Both the position numbers and the translations under genes were made by a program. A stretch of 64,000 bases of DNA, taken from the NCBI RefSeq assembly GCF_016811075.1, contig NZ_JAFBGL010000010.1, positions 87,947-151,946 of the forward strand. The letters run 5' to 3'. The notes beneath the pieces were generated by a model. That model had not been told where the DNA came from and searched no databases. It was given only the letters and a program-made list of their open reading frames with translations. This stretch comes from Oceaniferula flava (lineage in GTDB: Bacteria > Verrucomicrobiota > Verrucomicrobiia > Verrucomicrobiales > Akkermansiaceae). Numbering within the stretch: the stretch's first letter is position 1; every line of letters starts with the position of its first letter. Of this stretch, positions 51,801 through 60,244 are shown piece after piece.

Positions 51801-54614
51801 GGTGATTTCTTGCTCGCTGACGACTTCTTTCTTCTTGGTGTTTTTCACCGAGACCTTGCCGTCGGCTGATTTGATTTTCACCGCTTCATGGAACTCGCGC
51901 TCGATGGTGGCGGTGACGGTGACGGCGTTCTGCCGTGGTTCGCCCTGGGGATCGACCGCGATCAGTTCAAGCTTCGGGTCTTCGCCCACGCGCACCAAGC
52001 GATCGACGCGGGAAATCCCGATATAGGTGTCCGCAGGGTGGACCGTGGTGCTGGTTTGTGTGGTGAGAGTCTGGTCGCGCGAGTCGGTGATTTCTGACTG
52101 CACGCTGACGGATAGGGCAGTGGGGAAGGTGAGCTTGGGGAGCTCCATTGAGATGGCGGCCTTGCCATGCTCGTCCAAGTTGCCTTTACCGCTGCGGTCC
52201 GAACTGCCGCGGTGGGTGCTGTCATCGCTGTAGCCAAAGTAATGACTCCAATACCATGGATCATACTTTCGGTGGTCGCCGAACAGGTAGTCGCGGAATT
52301 TTTCCGGATAAAAGCCGGTCTGGGTGGCGTCAAAATACCAATCGATATTGCCGTTTTTCACAGCCTGCCCTTGGTAGTAATCGGCGTTCAGATTCACGGT
52401 GATGTTTTTGGCTCCTGGGTCCGCTGCGGGAATGTTCGAGGACACCTCAAAGGCATTGCGGCGGAACTCCTGCACATTGAAATGGTGACGGAAGATCCGA
52501 TATTGGTCCGCCTGCCAGCTGTTCTCATCGGCATGCGCGGGGTCTTCCGGGAAGACGAGTTTGGCGGTAAAGCGACCGACGGTTTCCACAGGTAACTTCA
52601 ACGTGTGATCAAAGGTGCCGTTTTCCGAGAGGGTGATGGTTTGATCGACCAGGACGCGGGAAGCGCTGTCACTAATCAGTAGCTGGGCGGTTTTTCCTGC
52701 GGTGAGTTCGATTTGGTTATCCAGATAGCGGCGGGCGACACCCTTCAGCTGCACGGTCTCACCGGGACGGTAAAGATTGCGATCCGTGAACATCTTGGCC
52801 GTGCGTTTCCAGCCCTTGAGATGATTCCACTCGGTGTCCACAGGGAAACGCCAGAGGGCAACGGTGCTGAGTGTCTTGTCAAAGGGGATGATGTAGCAGT
52901 CGCTGCCCAAGGTGGCGCGCAGGTGGCGGTCGGTCTGCTTGCGTGGGACGCGAGCAATGCCGTTGGCATCAGTGGTGGCGGTTACCGCTTTCTGCGCATC
53001 CTCGTTGAACACCTGGAGCTCCACATTGGCGAGAGGTTTTCCGGTGTGGTTAGAAAAGGCGTAGATCAGAGCCTCCTTATGATTCAATTTCCAACAAAGG
53101 CCGATGTCTGTGAGCTGCACGAAGGATTGGGCGACACGATTTCCGCCCCGGGCCTTTCCCTTGGCGGTGCCTTCAATGGAGACAAAAAAAGTGGTCGTTT
53201 TCAGTCCCTTGGGCAACACCTCATTCCAGTCGATATGAAGATCGCGCGAGGTATCGATGGGGTTGTCGAGGAAGACGGTGCGATCGTAAACCGTCTTGCC
53301 GTTGATCAAAGAGTAAGGCAGTGGCGTTTCCGGGCTGATCTCGCTGTTGTTGTGGCCGTTGCCGGTGTAGTGGCGGTAGCCCTGCATGGTGCGCACGGCG
53401 TTATCAGGAGTGAGTTGTTTCACGCGAATGCGCACCGAGGCGAGGTTCACGGTGTCGAGGGCGTAGAGACGGTTGCCCTTGGCGTATTGAGCCGAATCAA
53501 AACCTGGCAGTGCGAGTCCGCTGCGGAGGTGTTTGAATTTGACTTCACGGGTGATGCGTTTCGCCATGGTCAGTCCATTGCGGGAGGTGATGCTGGGGTT
53601 GATCGTGACCTTCCACGCATCTTGATCGTTGAACGATCCACTGACGATGAGCGTTTTTCCCAGCACCTTGAACTTGGCATTTTTGATCTTCGGCTCGCTT
53701 TGCACCACACTGGCAAGTTGCGCTTGGGTGATCTCGGTTGGGAGATAGGAGTTAAAATTGATATGCAGCTCACGTGGTTGGTTGGCTGCGATGTAGGGGA
53801 CGACGCTGCGAAGTTCGAAGGGATCGACATCACCGATGTATATACTCCCGGCGTTACTGACCTTGGCGGTGTTTGATGCGTTGGGCGTATTGTGGAGAAC
53901 GTGCAAATACCAGTTGTCGCCGACGGGCAGAGGGTTGACCGGGCTGACCATCACCGCATTGGGGATTTCATGACTGAGATCGTCAGGAAGTGCCGCTTTT
54001 TTGCCCGTTCGTGCTTGTTCAAAGCGAGCCTGCCAGGTGCTGCCTCGGTAGTAGCGGGATTTGATATCTCCCCAAGTGGCTCGGCGCACTTGAGCGGCCA
54101 CCATCATGCCCGCCTTGTTTTTGAAAACGAAAAACCGAGCGGTCTTGTCGGGGCTCACCGCATCGTTAAAATAAACGTAATAGCTCGGGCTGCGTGTGAA
54201 ATCGAGCGAGTTGCCACGCCGTCTCGACCCCTGCATTCGAAATGGCTCCGTGGCCATGGTTTTTAACTTGGTGGCCGGCACCTCCTTGCCATCACGATCG
54301 GTGAGGCCGGGGTGGAGGGAAAAGGTGTAGGTCTGCCCCAGCTTCGGTGGTCCATCGGGGATGAATTCGGCAATGTTGGAGGCCTTCCAATGAATTTTAC
54401 CTGCCAGCTCCGGGGTGATTTTCATGATGGTGTTTGCTACCATTTGATCAACCTGGTCGTCGGCGACCACCGCGCGATCGAAAATAATCTGATATTTGGA
54501 TTCCGGAACCAGGCGGGAAGAGGAAATGCGTAGTGTCGTGGCAGCTTGTAACCCTGAGACGAGGCTGGAAAGCAGTAGGCTAAGTGCGAAAATAGCGCGA
54601 AGTGAAGGTGTCAT
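48852..54614 (-). CDS. Alpha-2-macroglobulin family protein (bacterial)
   Basis: 1920 residues. Bacterial alpha-2-macroglobulins trap invading proteases in the periplasm. An N-terminal signal peptide MTPSLRAIFALSLLLSSLVSGLQA is followed by many macroglobulin (MG) beta domains, the MG2-type RPGETVQLKGVARRYLD, and the alpha-macroglobulin domain FNPCAIWLPRVTTDAEGKF with GTPRYASEGD. The thioester motif is intact as Cys1452-Thr-Glu-Gln in YPYGCTEQTT, with the alpha/alpha-toroid domain after it (GGLSYWPGGKKSLDWATAYGG). ATG 54614 is chosen because upstream codons do not extend a signal. Its partner pbpC follows at 21 bp. Confidence 0.94.
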   Translation of the reverse strand: MTPSLRAIFALSLLLSSLVSGLQAATTLRISSSRLVPESKYQIIFDRAVVADDQVDQMVANTIMKITPELAGKIHWKASNIAEFIPDGPPKLGQTYTFSLHPGLTDRDGKEVPATKLKTMATEPFRMQGSRRRGNSLDFTRSPSYYVYFNDAVSPDKTARFFVFKNKAGMMVAAQVRRATWGDIKSRYYRGSTWQARFEQARTGKKAALPDDLSHEIPNAVMVSPVNPLPVGDNWYLHVLHNTPNASNTAKVSNAGSIYIGDVDPFELRSVVPYIAANQPRELHINFNSYLPTEITQAQLASVVQSEPKIKNAKFKVLGKTLIVSGSFNDQDAWKVTINPSITSRNGLTMAKRITREVKFKHLRSGLALPGFDSAQYAKGNRLYALDTVNLASVRIRVKQLTPDNAVRTMQGYRHYTGNGHNNSEISPETPLPYSLINGKTVYDRTVFLDNPIDTSRDLHIDWNEVLPKGLKTTTFFVSIEGTAKGKARGGNRVAQSFVQLTDIGLCWKLNHKEALIYAFSNHTGKPLANVELQVFNEDAQKAVTATTDANGIARVPRKQTDRHLRATLGSDCYIIPFDKTLSTVALWRFPVDTEWNHLKGWKRTAKMFTDRNLYRPGETVQLKGVARRYLDNQIELTAGKTAQLLISDSASRVLVDQTITLSENGTFDHTLKLPVETVGRFTAKLVFPEDPAHADENSWQADQYRIFRHHFNVQEFRRNAFEVSSNIPAADPGAKNITVNLNADYYQGQAVKNGNIDWYFDATQTGFYPEKFRDYLFGDHRKYDPWYWSHYFGYSDDSTHRGSSDRSGKGNLDEHGKAAISMELPKLTFPTALSVSVQSEITDSRDQTLTTQTSTTVHPADTYIGISRVDRLVRVGEDPKLELIAVDPQGEPRQNAVTVTATIEREFHEAVKIKSADGKVSVKNTKKKEVVSEQEITIEPNTPITLPFKAEHSGRHLITLKGNDQNGHAFSTASSIWIYGSKEYPWAVQDGMKIKLVPEKKRYTPGETARILVMTPIEGTALVTVERAGVHREYRRELKADNPIIEIPLTDMDAPNAYVSVVVIRGANASPRKHKEPALKLGYCTLNVTNVKDRLKVGLEVIGSQHRPGENTEVTGTVTLSDGSPAAGAEVVFYAEDEGTLAVAGYQTPNLMDFFHARRPLLVDCGTSFSTFIAENPDDRNFGNKGFTIGGGDADPFAAGPVADDVKLRSDFNPCAIWLPRVTTDAEGKFVATIKNPDTLTRYRVMAIALHGAKKFGHQSSSYIVDKPLMLEPGTPRYASEGDALSPKVLVQNNSKFEGTWEISLETDSLTVPDHGSQTGSAQHTLSKTVTLKPDGAATVYFDVRFVNTGTTRWVWSAVPVKLAGNTSLTPALAKDLSDKAESKFEVTFPVPTMRQVEFITMNSGHRHDLLKNIQPELLGGRGHLDLEFSNSLLLEAAGAADFLLRYPYGCTEQTTSAMMPWFAARDLQSTVPGFTDKTEADISKAIQMGADRLLSMQTSDGGLSYWPGGKKSLDWATAYGGMGLIMAQKNGAQVPQSAIDRLAVWMTKYVKRQQSTKDHDRRWTDETHARTLYVLALAGKPELALQNKMLDSRDHLSPSARCFLALAFYHSDDSDVNRATALSLIQNVKAREHSTHWMRHHADEALQVLAWSVIAPSDSRVHVVMKDMLKSRNPYGHWRTTWCNAWALQAMAAYARNVEKDRAPATLQIVSQGETKTITLDADQATQSMRIPIIGDMKLIASSNNTAHTNIKVNAKPALAPTGPRGHNGMSIIRRYERMLHDGSTQALGQPQVGDLVKISLEITFSTALEYVVIEDRLPSLFEAVNNDFASQQSKFRGNSDYQWSIAHKELRADRASFFVNRSWRNGTRTVSYLARVTSAGTATAPAAKVECMYDPEQIAISDSAKLTTLKKETVVSK

Positions 54615-54759
54615 GATAAGCAGGAGGTTGGAGGTTTGGATCGATCGAGGCTGGCAAGGATAAGAGAATCCCGAGCACGCGCATAAAAAAACATTCATGA
54701 GTATGCTCTAATGGTTACGACGGATGAATCTGAAATTATTTCAAAGAGAATGAAACAAA

Positions 54760-54772
54760 GTTGTCTGACAAC
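54760..54772. promoter_or_regulatory. 13-bp perfect palindrome in the A2M-thiG divergent spacer
   Basis: GTTGTC and GACAAC around a central T, in the 244-bp spacer between the divergent alpha-2-macroglobulin and thiG genes. It is operator-like in size and symmetry, but no regulator is adjacent. No thiamine pyrophosphate riboswitch signature was found in this spacer. Confidence 0.3.
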
Positions 54773-54858
54773 GCTGACTAGCAGAGAAATGCACGCTGAG
54801 GACAAATGACGCATCCTAGCGCTTGCATGGTAGGGGCGGCACGCTAAGGTCTCGCCCG

Positions 54859-55641
54859 ATGAAAAATCAGCCGCTGAAAATCGCCGACCGCACGTTTTCC
54901 TCCCGACTCATGGCAGGCACTGGAAAGTTTGCCTCCGGTGAATTGATGAGTGAAACCTTGGCGTCAAGTGGAACGGAAATTGTCACCGTGGCTCTGCGCC
55001 GCGCGGATCTCACTGGCAGTGATGACCCCCAGGCGGATATTCTGAAGTTTATCGATCCGGAAAAATACCTGCTGCTGCCCAATACCAGTGGCGCTATGGA
55101 TGCGGATGAGGCGGTGCGTTTGGCTCGCCTGGCGGTCACCGCAGGCCTGCCGAAGTGGGTGAAGCTGGAGATCCATCCCGACCCAACGTATTTGCTCCCC
55201 GATCCGATTGAGACCCTCAAGGCGGCCGAGATTCTGGTGAAGGAAGGGTTCACCGTGCTGCCTTATATCAATGCCGACCCGGTCTTGGCGAAACGATTGC
55301 AAGAGGTGGGAACCGCCGCAGTGATGCCGCTCGGAGCTCCCATCGGATCGAACAAAGGTGTGGTCACCCGCGATCAAATCCGCATCATTGTCGATCAAGC
55401 GACCGTCCCTGTGGTGGTGGATGCCGGACTCGGTGCGCCGAGCCACGCGGCGGAAGCGATGGAGCTGGGCGCCGATGCCGTGCTGGTGAATACAGCCATG
55501 GCGATTGCCTCGGATCCTGTCCGTATGGGCGAGGCCTTCAAACTTTCAGTGGAAGCGGGTCGTGCCGCCTATGAAATGGGGCTGCCTGAGATCATCGATC
55601 ATGCCTCCGCGACCAGTCCGCTCACCGGCTTTCTCGATTGA
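54859..55641 (+). CDS. thiG: Thiazole synthase
   Basis: 260 residues, standard. ThiG forms the thiazole phosphate of thiamine from deoxyxylulose phosphate, using sulfur carried by ThiS and dehydroglycine. Visible are [58 protein letters not shown] with the Schiff-base lysine, [14 protein letters not shown] and [33 protein letters not shown]. No thiS, thiO, thiH or thiF is adjacent. ATG 54859 is preferred to an upstream in-frame start at 54823 on family length. Confidence 0.95.
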   Translation: MKNQPLKIADRTFSSRLMAGTGKFASGELMSETLASSGTEIVTVALRRADLTGSDDPQADILKFIDPEKYLLLPNTSGAMDADEAVRLARLAVTAGLPKWVKLEIHPDPTYLLPDPIETLKAAEILVKEGFTVLPYINADPVLAKRLQEVGTAAVMPLGAPIGSNKGVVTRDQIRIIVDQATVPVVVDAGLGAPSHAAEAMELGADAVLVNTAMAIASDPVRMGEAFKLSVEAGRAAYEMGLPEIIDHASATSPLTGFLD

Positions 55642-55649
55642 AAACAGCT

Positions 55650-56483
55650 TCATTGTTCCAAATAGGGATTGGTCTCCGGCGCTGAGCTAGCCTTGCTGGA
55701 TGTGCGATCCGGATTGGCTGGGCTGCCGTCCGTCTTGCGTTCCTCCGAATCCTCCTCGATCGCGCCGGACTGCATGGTCTCGAACCAATGCACGAGGAAG
55801 AAACGTTTCTCTTCCAAGTTCAGAAAATCTTCAGAGGGGCCGATGATTGGGCGCAGGGTGGTGGGCATCTGCAGGGTCACCACCGTGAAAATCACCGCCC
55901 AGAGGTGAAGATAACCACCTTTGCCTCCCCCCATGCTGCTACTGGCACGGCCAATGATCCGCAGACCCACGACCAGGCTGATTAGCCAGATGGTGAGACT
56001 GAGAAAGCCGAAGAACACCAGCGAGTTGCTCGATGTGGAAAAGAGCCAGACGACGGGAGCGAAGCCAACCAATAACAAGGAGGTGATGGCGAGAAAAGTG
56101 AGCATCAACCCGATGATCTGACGCACCGTGGTTTCCATGCCGCCGAGTGCCCCGAAGATATACAGGCTGGGCAGACAGATCAGTCCGCTGAAAAGCACGC
56201 CGCCTATCACCTTGACCGGAGCGGCCCAGAGCTGCGCCCCGGCACTGAACATGCCGAGCACCAATCCGAAAATAGCGAGGCTGACCAAGGTGATGACGAG
56301 CAGGGCGGGCAGCGGGCTGCGCTCGCCATGGTTGATCTCGTGAATCACGCTGAGCGGTTTCTTGAGAAGATAGTTTAAGATCTGGGAGAATCCATGTTGC
56401 CCCATCGCTTGGTAATCGGGATCTGGTGCGGGTGGCGGGAGCTGCAGGCCTTGGGCGGGAGGTGTGGGTGTGGTTTCGTTCAT
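55650..56483 (-). CDS. Membrane protein, Yip1-like helix bundle, unknown
   Basis: 277 residues. A Pro-rich N-terminus (about 1-25) leads into five or six hydrophobic helices between about 60 and 210 (LLVITLVSLAIFGLVLGMFSAG, VIGGVLFSGLICLPSLYIFGAL, IIGLMLTFLAITSLLLVGFAP, FFGFLSLTIWLISLVVGLR and others). The C-terminus is polar and Ser/Glu-rich. The gene just upstream, 56496-57197, resembles it (FxxxxxYLLKKPLSV versus LLQEWLMEKPLSS), so the two are probably paralogs in one operon. The helix-bundle order recalls Yip1-domain proteins; this is a guess. Confidence 0.65.
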   Translation of the reverse strand: MNETTPTPPAQGLQLPPPAPDPDYQAMGQHGFSQILNYLLKKPLSVIHEINHGERSPLPALLVITLVSLAIFGLVLGMFSAGAQLWAAPVKVIGGVLFSGLICLPSLYIFGALGGMETTVRQIIGLMLTFLAITSLLLVGFAPVVWLFSTSSNSLVFFGFLSLTIWLISLVVGLRIIGRASSSMGGGKGGYLHLWAVIFTVVTLQMPTTLRPIIGPSEDFLNLEEKRFFLVHWFETMQSGAIEEDSEERKTDGSPANPDRTSSKASSAPETNPYLEQ

Positions 56484-56495
56484 GATGCTTGTAGT

Positions 56496-57197
56496 TTAGA
56501 ATTCGAGGAGACGTAAGAAGGCTCGCCAGAGGGTTTCGTAGAAGCTGCCCTCCATCGGATCATCTCTGAGAAACTGGACGGCGAGTCCGGGCGACCCGAA
56601 AAAGGGGCGCATGATCCAGGATATCTGGGCTCCGACAAATAGGTTCCCCGCCAGCCAGGCGAAAAACGTGCGTGTGCCCAGCTTCGGAGAACTGGCAAAG
56701 TCCCGCAGCTGGCCCAACAATGAGCGGTGGGCGATGATTCCCGCGTAGGCAATGACCAGGGTGTGGATCAGCAGCAGGGCACTGTGCCATTGTTTCGCCC
56801 CCGGATGTTCCGGCAGCGGGGCTTGCAGTGCCATGAAGCAGGTGACGGGGCTTAGCGATCCGAGAATGACGGCCATCAGGGCAAAGCCGGCGAGCAGGAA
56901 CTGCACACTCTGGCGGAAGGAAATACCACTGCCTAACACCAACGCCAACATGCCATTGAGCACGCCGTTCACCAAGAGAGTGGCAAAAATCACGAGTGGA
57001 AATTTGACCGCCACATAACAGCCCATGCGCCCCCCTTGCCAGAGCCCCAGAGTGAAGCCATACAATCCGCAGCCGAGGACGACCGCCGGGATGCAGAATG
57101 CCAGTGAGCTCAGTGGTTTTTCCATTAACCATTCTTGCAGCAGCGCGCGCCGTCCCTGGCAGAGGGCTTGGATGGAGTGGGAAAGGGGAGGGTGCAC
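56496..57197 (-). CDS. Membrane protein, paralog of the downstream gene
   Basis: 233 residues from a GTG start; an ATG at 57125 is an alternative. Five to six hydrophobic helices from about 30 to 190 (SLAFCIPAVVLGCGLYGFTLGLW, FPLVIFATLLVNGVLNGMLALVLG, SVQFLLAGFALMAVILGSLSP, HSALLLIHTLVIAYAGIIAH, TFFAWLAGNLFVGAQISWIM). It is followed at 12 bp by the related gene. The function is unknown; both may form a membrane complex. Confidence 0.65.
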   Translation of the reverse strand: MHPPLSHSIQALCQGRRALLQEWLMEKPLSSLAFCIPAVVLGCGLYGFTLGLWQGGRMGCYVAVKFPLVIFATLLVNGVLNGMLALVLGSGISFRQSVQFLLAGFALMAVILGSLSPVTCFMALQAPLPEHPGAKQWHSALLLIHTLVIAYAGIIAHRSLLGQLRDFASSPKLGTRTFFAWLAGNLFVGAQISWIMRPFFGSPGLAVQFLRDDPMEGSFYETLWRAFLRLLEF

Positions 57198-57338
57198 GGT
57201 GACTGCGAGTGGGTGATCAGGCTGGTTTGGTGGGCCAGTGGTTCCTAAGCTGCCCCAGCTTTGCGAAGGGATGATGAAGACAGGATGATGTTTTCATGAA
57301 ATCGCAGCGCCGTGGTGGGAGACATGCCCATGTTTCCA

Positions 57339-57374
57339 CAAAAAAGCCGCCCTCTCGCAGTGGAGAGGACGGCT
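57339..57374 (-). terminator. Terminator of the H1-like gene
   Basis: Arms 57345-57356 and 57363-57374 pair at 11 of 12 positions; on the minus strand TTTTTTGTGG follows. It lies 20 bp past the stop of the histone-like gene. Confidence 0.88.
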
Positions 57375-57394
57375 GATGGTGGTTGTTGTGATGA

Positions 57395-57883
57395 TTAGAC
57401 CGATGTCTGGCTCAGGCGGGCTTCGGCATGATACCAGTCGCCCAGTTCATCACCGTAGATACCTTCCTGTTCGCGTGCCTTGTAATTCAGGTAGGCGGTG
57501 TAGCGAATGTCTTCGAGACTTGGAGCGGTGGCCGCTGTGGGCTCGGCCACTGTTTCAGTGGGCACTTCCGTTTGGATGCTTTTGGGCGCTGCTTTTTTGG
57601 CGGCCTTTTTCACGGTCTTTTTAGAGGCCTTCTTCGCTGTTTTCTTGGCCGTCTTCTTGATTGATTTTTTTGCAGCCTTTTTAGCGGTCTTTTTAGCTGT
57701 TTTTTTAGAGGCCTTCTTGACGGCCTTCTTCGCGACTTTCTTGGTGGCCTTTTTGGCGACCTTTTTAGTCACTTTCTTAGCCACTTTTTTCGTGGCTGTC
57801 TTCTTCGTTGTCTTTTTAGCGGTTTTCTTCGCTGTCGCTTTTTTGGCGACCTTTTTGGTAGTTTTAGACGGTTGTTTCGGCAT
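57395..57883 (-). CDS. Histone H1-like protein with a DUF2934-type C-terminal motif
   Basis: 162 residues. Residues about 6-102 are made almost only of Lys, Ala and Thr in KKxAKK repeats, as in eukaryotic H1 tails and the Hc1-like proteins of chlamydiae. After an acidic linker (TEVPTETVAEPTAATAP) the final part, IRYTAYLNYKAREQEGIYGDELGDWYHAEARL, matches the DUF2934 pattern (IRxxAYxLWExxGxxxGxxxxDWxxAE). It probably binds DNA or RNA. It is the third such tail in this window. It is divergent from the htrA-like gene. Confidence 0.8.
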   Translation of the reverse strand: MPKQPSKTTKKVAKKATAKKTAKKTTKKTATKKVAKKVTKKVAKKATKKVAKKAVKKASKKTAKKTAKKAAKKSIKKTAKKTAKKASKKTVKKAAKKAAPKSIQTEVPTETVAEPTAATAPSLEDIRYTAYLNYKAREQEGIYGDELGDWYHAEARLSQTSV

Positions 57884-57993
57884 GGCGACAAATGGATCGG
57901 GTTTTAGCGTGTTGCACTCGCTTTCCAACGAGCAACACCTGTGCCACTTGCCTCCAAATGCCAGATGTGTCAACCGTGATGAAGTGATTGTTT

Positions 57994-58020
57994 CTCATGC
58001 TTTTAAGTCTTTAGCATGAG
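57994..58020. promoter_or_regulatory. 8-bp inverted repeat upstream of the HtrA-like gene
   Basis: CTCATGCT and AGCATGAG, perfect, with an 11-base A/T-rich centre, located in the 288-bp divergent spacer between the H1-like and HtrA-like genes. It may be an operator or a leader hairpin; nothing else in the spacer is clear. Confidence 0.35.
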
Positions 58021-58171
58021 CATGGAATTTTAGCCTTAATGAAACTGCTGGAACTGGTATCCCTATCGTCCCAACCAGTCTCGAGAGATTCCAATAAACA
58101 AATCGCCCCACTGCGTCCGCTGACCTTTGCACAGGCCGTGACCATGATGATTCACGGAGCTCGTGCATATT

Positions 58172-60214
58172 ATGAAACAGCATCTTTTTTCCCTCGGCGT
58201 TTTTCTTTTGGGTGGTCTCTCGACCATGGCCGATCCTGCCGTCACGGACTCTGTCGCGCGCAGCGACCAAGCGGTCATCGATGCCGCCATTGCCAAAGTC
58301 TACCCCTCACTCGCGCGCATCCATGTGATCATGGAAAGTGCGAAAGATGGTCGTATGCAAAAGACCGGAGGCACCGGCTCAGGCACCATCATTCACAAAG
58401 ACGGCTACATTCTGACCAACCATCACGTCGCAGGCAACGGCACGCGGGTGTGGGTCAGGCTATCGAATAAGGCCAAAGTCGATGCCACCGTGGTCGGCAC
58501 CGATCCGCAGACCGATCTGTGCGTGATCAAGATGAACATGGATCAGGTGCCTGAGAGCATGAAACCTCTGCCGGTGGCGAAATTTGGCGATTTTGAGACT
58601 CTATCTGTCGGTGACACCGTGATGTCCATGGGCTCGCCGGCGGGCGTGTCTCAGTCGGTCACCCTGGGGGTGGTGGCTAATTTGGAAATGATTGCCCCCG
58701 GGAACTCCCGAGGATTGCAACAGGATGGTGAGACGGTGGGCGAGCTGGTGCGCTGGATCGGCCACGATGCAGTCATCTACTTTGGCAACAGCGGTGGTCC
58801 CTTGGTTAATCTGCGCGGGGAAATCATCGGGGTGAATGAAATCGGTCTCGGCTCGCTGGGCGGGGCAATTCCCGCAGATATCGCCAAGCAGGTGGCGCAT
58901 GATTTGATCGAACACGGCAAGGTCCGCCGATCATGGACCGGGTTGATGATGCAGCCCCGTCTGGAATCTCAACAGCATGAAACCGGGGTGCTGACCGGTG
59001 CGGTGGTGAAACATTCTCCGGCCGATCGCGCTGGCCTCCAGGCCGGCGATGTGATCATTCGCTTCGATGGCTTCGAGGTCGATGCCTCGGCACCCGAGCA
59101 CCTGCCGCTTTTCAACCGCATCGAGCTCGGCACGCCGGTCGGTAAGGAGGTGGAAATCCGATATCTTCGCGATGGCAAGGAGCACAGCACTAAATTGACC
59201 ACCGTGGAGCGATCCAGCGCACGGGGCAAGGATGTGGCTCTCGATGCCTGGGGCATCACCGCGCGCGATCTCACCCAGCGCAGTGCCCTGGCATTGAAGC
59301 GGGAAAATACCGACGGCGTCCGTGTTTCCAGCATCAGCAAGGCAGGCCCATCCGCTTCGGCGAAACCCTCCCTGGCACCGGGAGATCTCATTCTCATGGT
59401 CAATCAACAAGCGGTCAAAACGCTGGCCGATTTGCAAAAAATCACCGCCGATCGCTTGAGCCAAAGAAGCAGCGAGCAGGCCGCGGTGGATACCATTGTG
59501 GAATTTGAACGCAAGGGACAGCTGTTAGCTACGATCGTGGAGCTGGGCAAGGGACCGAACACTTCAAACTCCACCGCCGCCCAGCACGCCTGGATCGGGT
59601 TGGAGACGCAGGTGATTACCAAAGAGCTTGCCAGCTTGTTAGGTATCGCAGGGAAGAAGGGGGTGCGCATTACCCAGATTATTCCCGGGTCCAAAGCCGC
59701 GGAGGCTGGGTTTGAAAAAGGAGATCTGATTCTCAAGGCCGACGGTCAGGTGATCCGCGCCAGCCGTGAGAGCGACAGCGATGTCTTCGAGAGCTTGATT
59801 CGCGAGTATCCGGTGGACGAGACGATTGTCTTCGATGTCGTTCGCGCCGGTCAGACGAAGAAAATCAAATGTCCGCTGGAACCGGCCCCCAAGCCGGCGA
59901 GAGAGTATCGCAAGCTGATCAACAAGACCCTCGAGTGCACCCTGCGCGCTCCGGCCAAGGACAATGCGGATGAGGCCGAGATCGATCGTGGAGTATACGT
60001 TGACAGTGTTGAGCGTGCCGGCTGGGCCGCTCTCGCAGGGCTGGCTGGCGGCGATGTGATTTTAAACATCGGCGGGAAAAAGGTCACCTCCCTTGAGATG
60101 CTGGAAAAGGAACTGGCTGACATCGAGGCGAAGCAAAATGACTACATCGTGCTGTTGGTCAAACGAGGAAAGCTGACACGTTTCGTCGAAATCCACCCCA
60201 TCTGGAAAAAGTAA
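58172..60214 (+). CDS. HtrA/DegP-type serine protease with four PDZ domains
   Basis: 680 residues. MKQHLFSLGVFLLGGLSTMA is a signal peptide. The trypsin-like domain has catalytic His85 in LTNHHVA, Asp115 in TDPQTDLCVIK and Ser207 in GNSGGPL. Four PDZ domains then follow, at about 235-340, 357-455, 468-565 and 585-670 (each with a GDxIL-type binding loop: GLQAGDVIIRFDG, LAPGDLILMVNQ, FEKGDLILKADG, LAGGDVILNIGG); DegP has two. It acts in periplasmic protein quality control. ATG 58172 is used; an in-frame GTG at 58163 follows GGAG closely. The pseudoprotease gene follows at 30 bp. Confidence 0.9.
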   Translation: MKQHLFSLGVFLLGGLSTMADPAVTDSVARSDQAVIDAAIAKVYPSLARIHVIMESAKDGRMQKTGGTGSGTIIHKDGYILTNHHVAGNGTRVWVRLSNKAKVDATVVGTDPQTDLCVIKMNMDQVPESMKPLPVAKFGDFETLSVGDTVMSMGSPAGVSQSVTLGVVANLEMIAPGNSRGLQQDGETVGELVRWIGHDAVIYFGNSGGPLVNLRGEIIGVNEIGLGSLGGAIPADIAKQVAHDLIEHGKVRRSWTGLMMQPRLESQQHETGVLTGAVVKHSPADRAGLQAGDVIIRFDGFEVDASAPEHLPLFNRIELGTPVGKEVEIRYLRDGKEHSTKLTTVERSSARGKDVALDAWGITARDLTQRSALALKRENTDGVRVSSISKAGPSASAKPSLAPGDLILMVNQQAVKTLADLQKITADRLSQRSSEQAAVDTIVEFERKGQLLATIVELGKGPNTSNSTAAQHAWIGLETQVITKELASLLGIAGKKGVRITQIIPGSKAAEAGFEKGDLILKADGQVIRASRESDSDVFESLIREYPVDETIVFDVVRAGQTKKIKCPLEPAPKPAREYRKLINKTLECTLRAPAKDNADEAEIDRGVYVDSVERAGWAALAGLAGGDVILNIGGKKVTSLEMLEKELADIEAKQNDYIVLLVKRGKLTRFVEIHPIWKK

Positions 60215-60244
60215 CATCTACCATCATTCAACCGAACAACGATT

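Noticed and set aside
54615..54858. Thiamine pyrophosphate riboswitch ahead of thiG
   Set aside because: I looked for the conserved CUGAGA and ACCUGAUCUGG-type elements and found only GCTGAGG, which is not enough.
54823..54858. Upstream start for thiG
   Set aside because: It would add 12 non-conserved residues; ATG 54859 gives the standard ThiG length.
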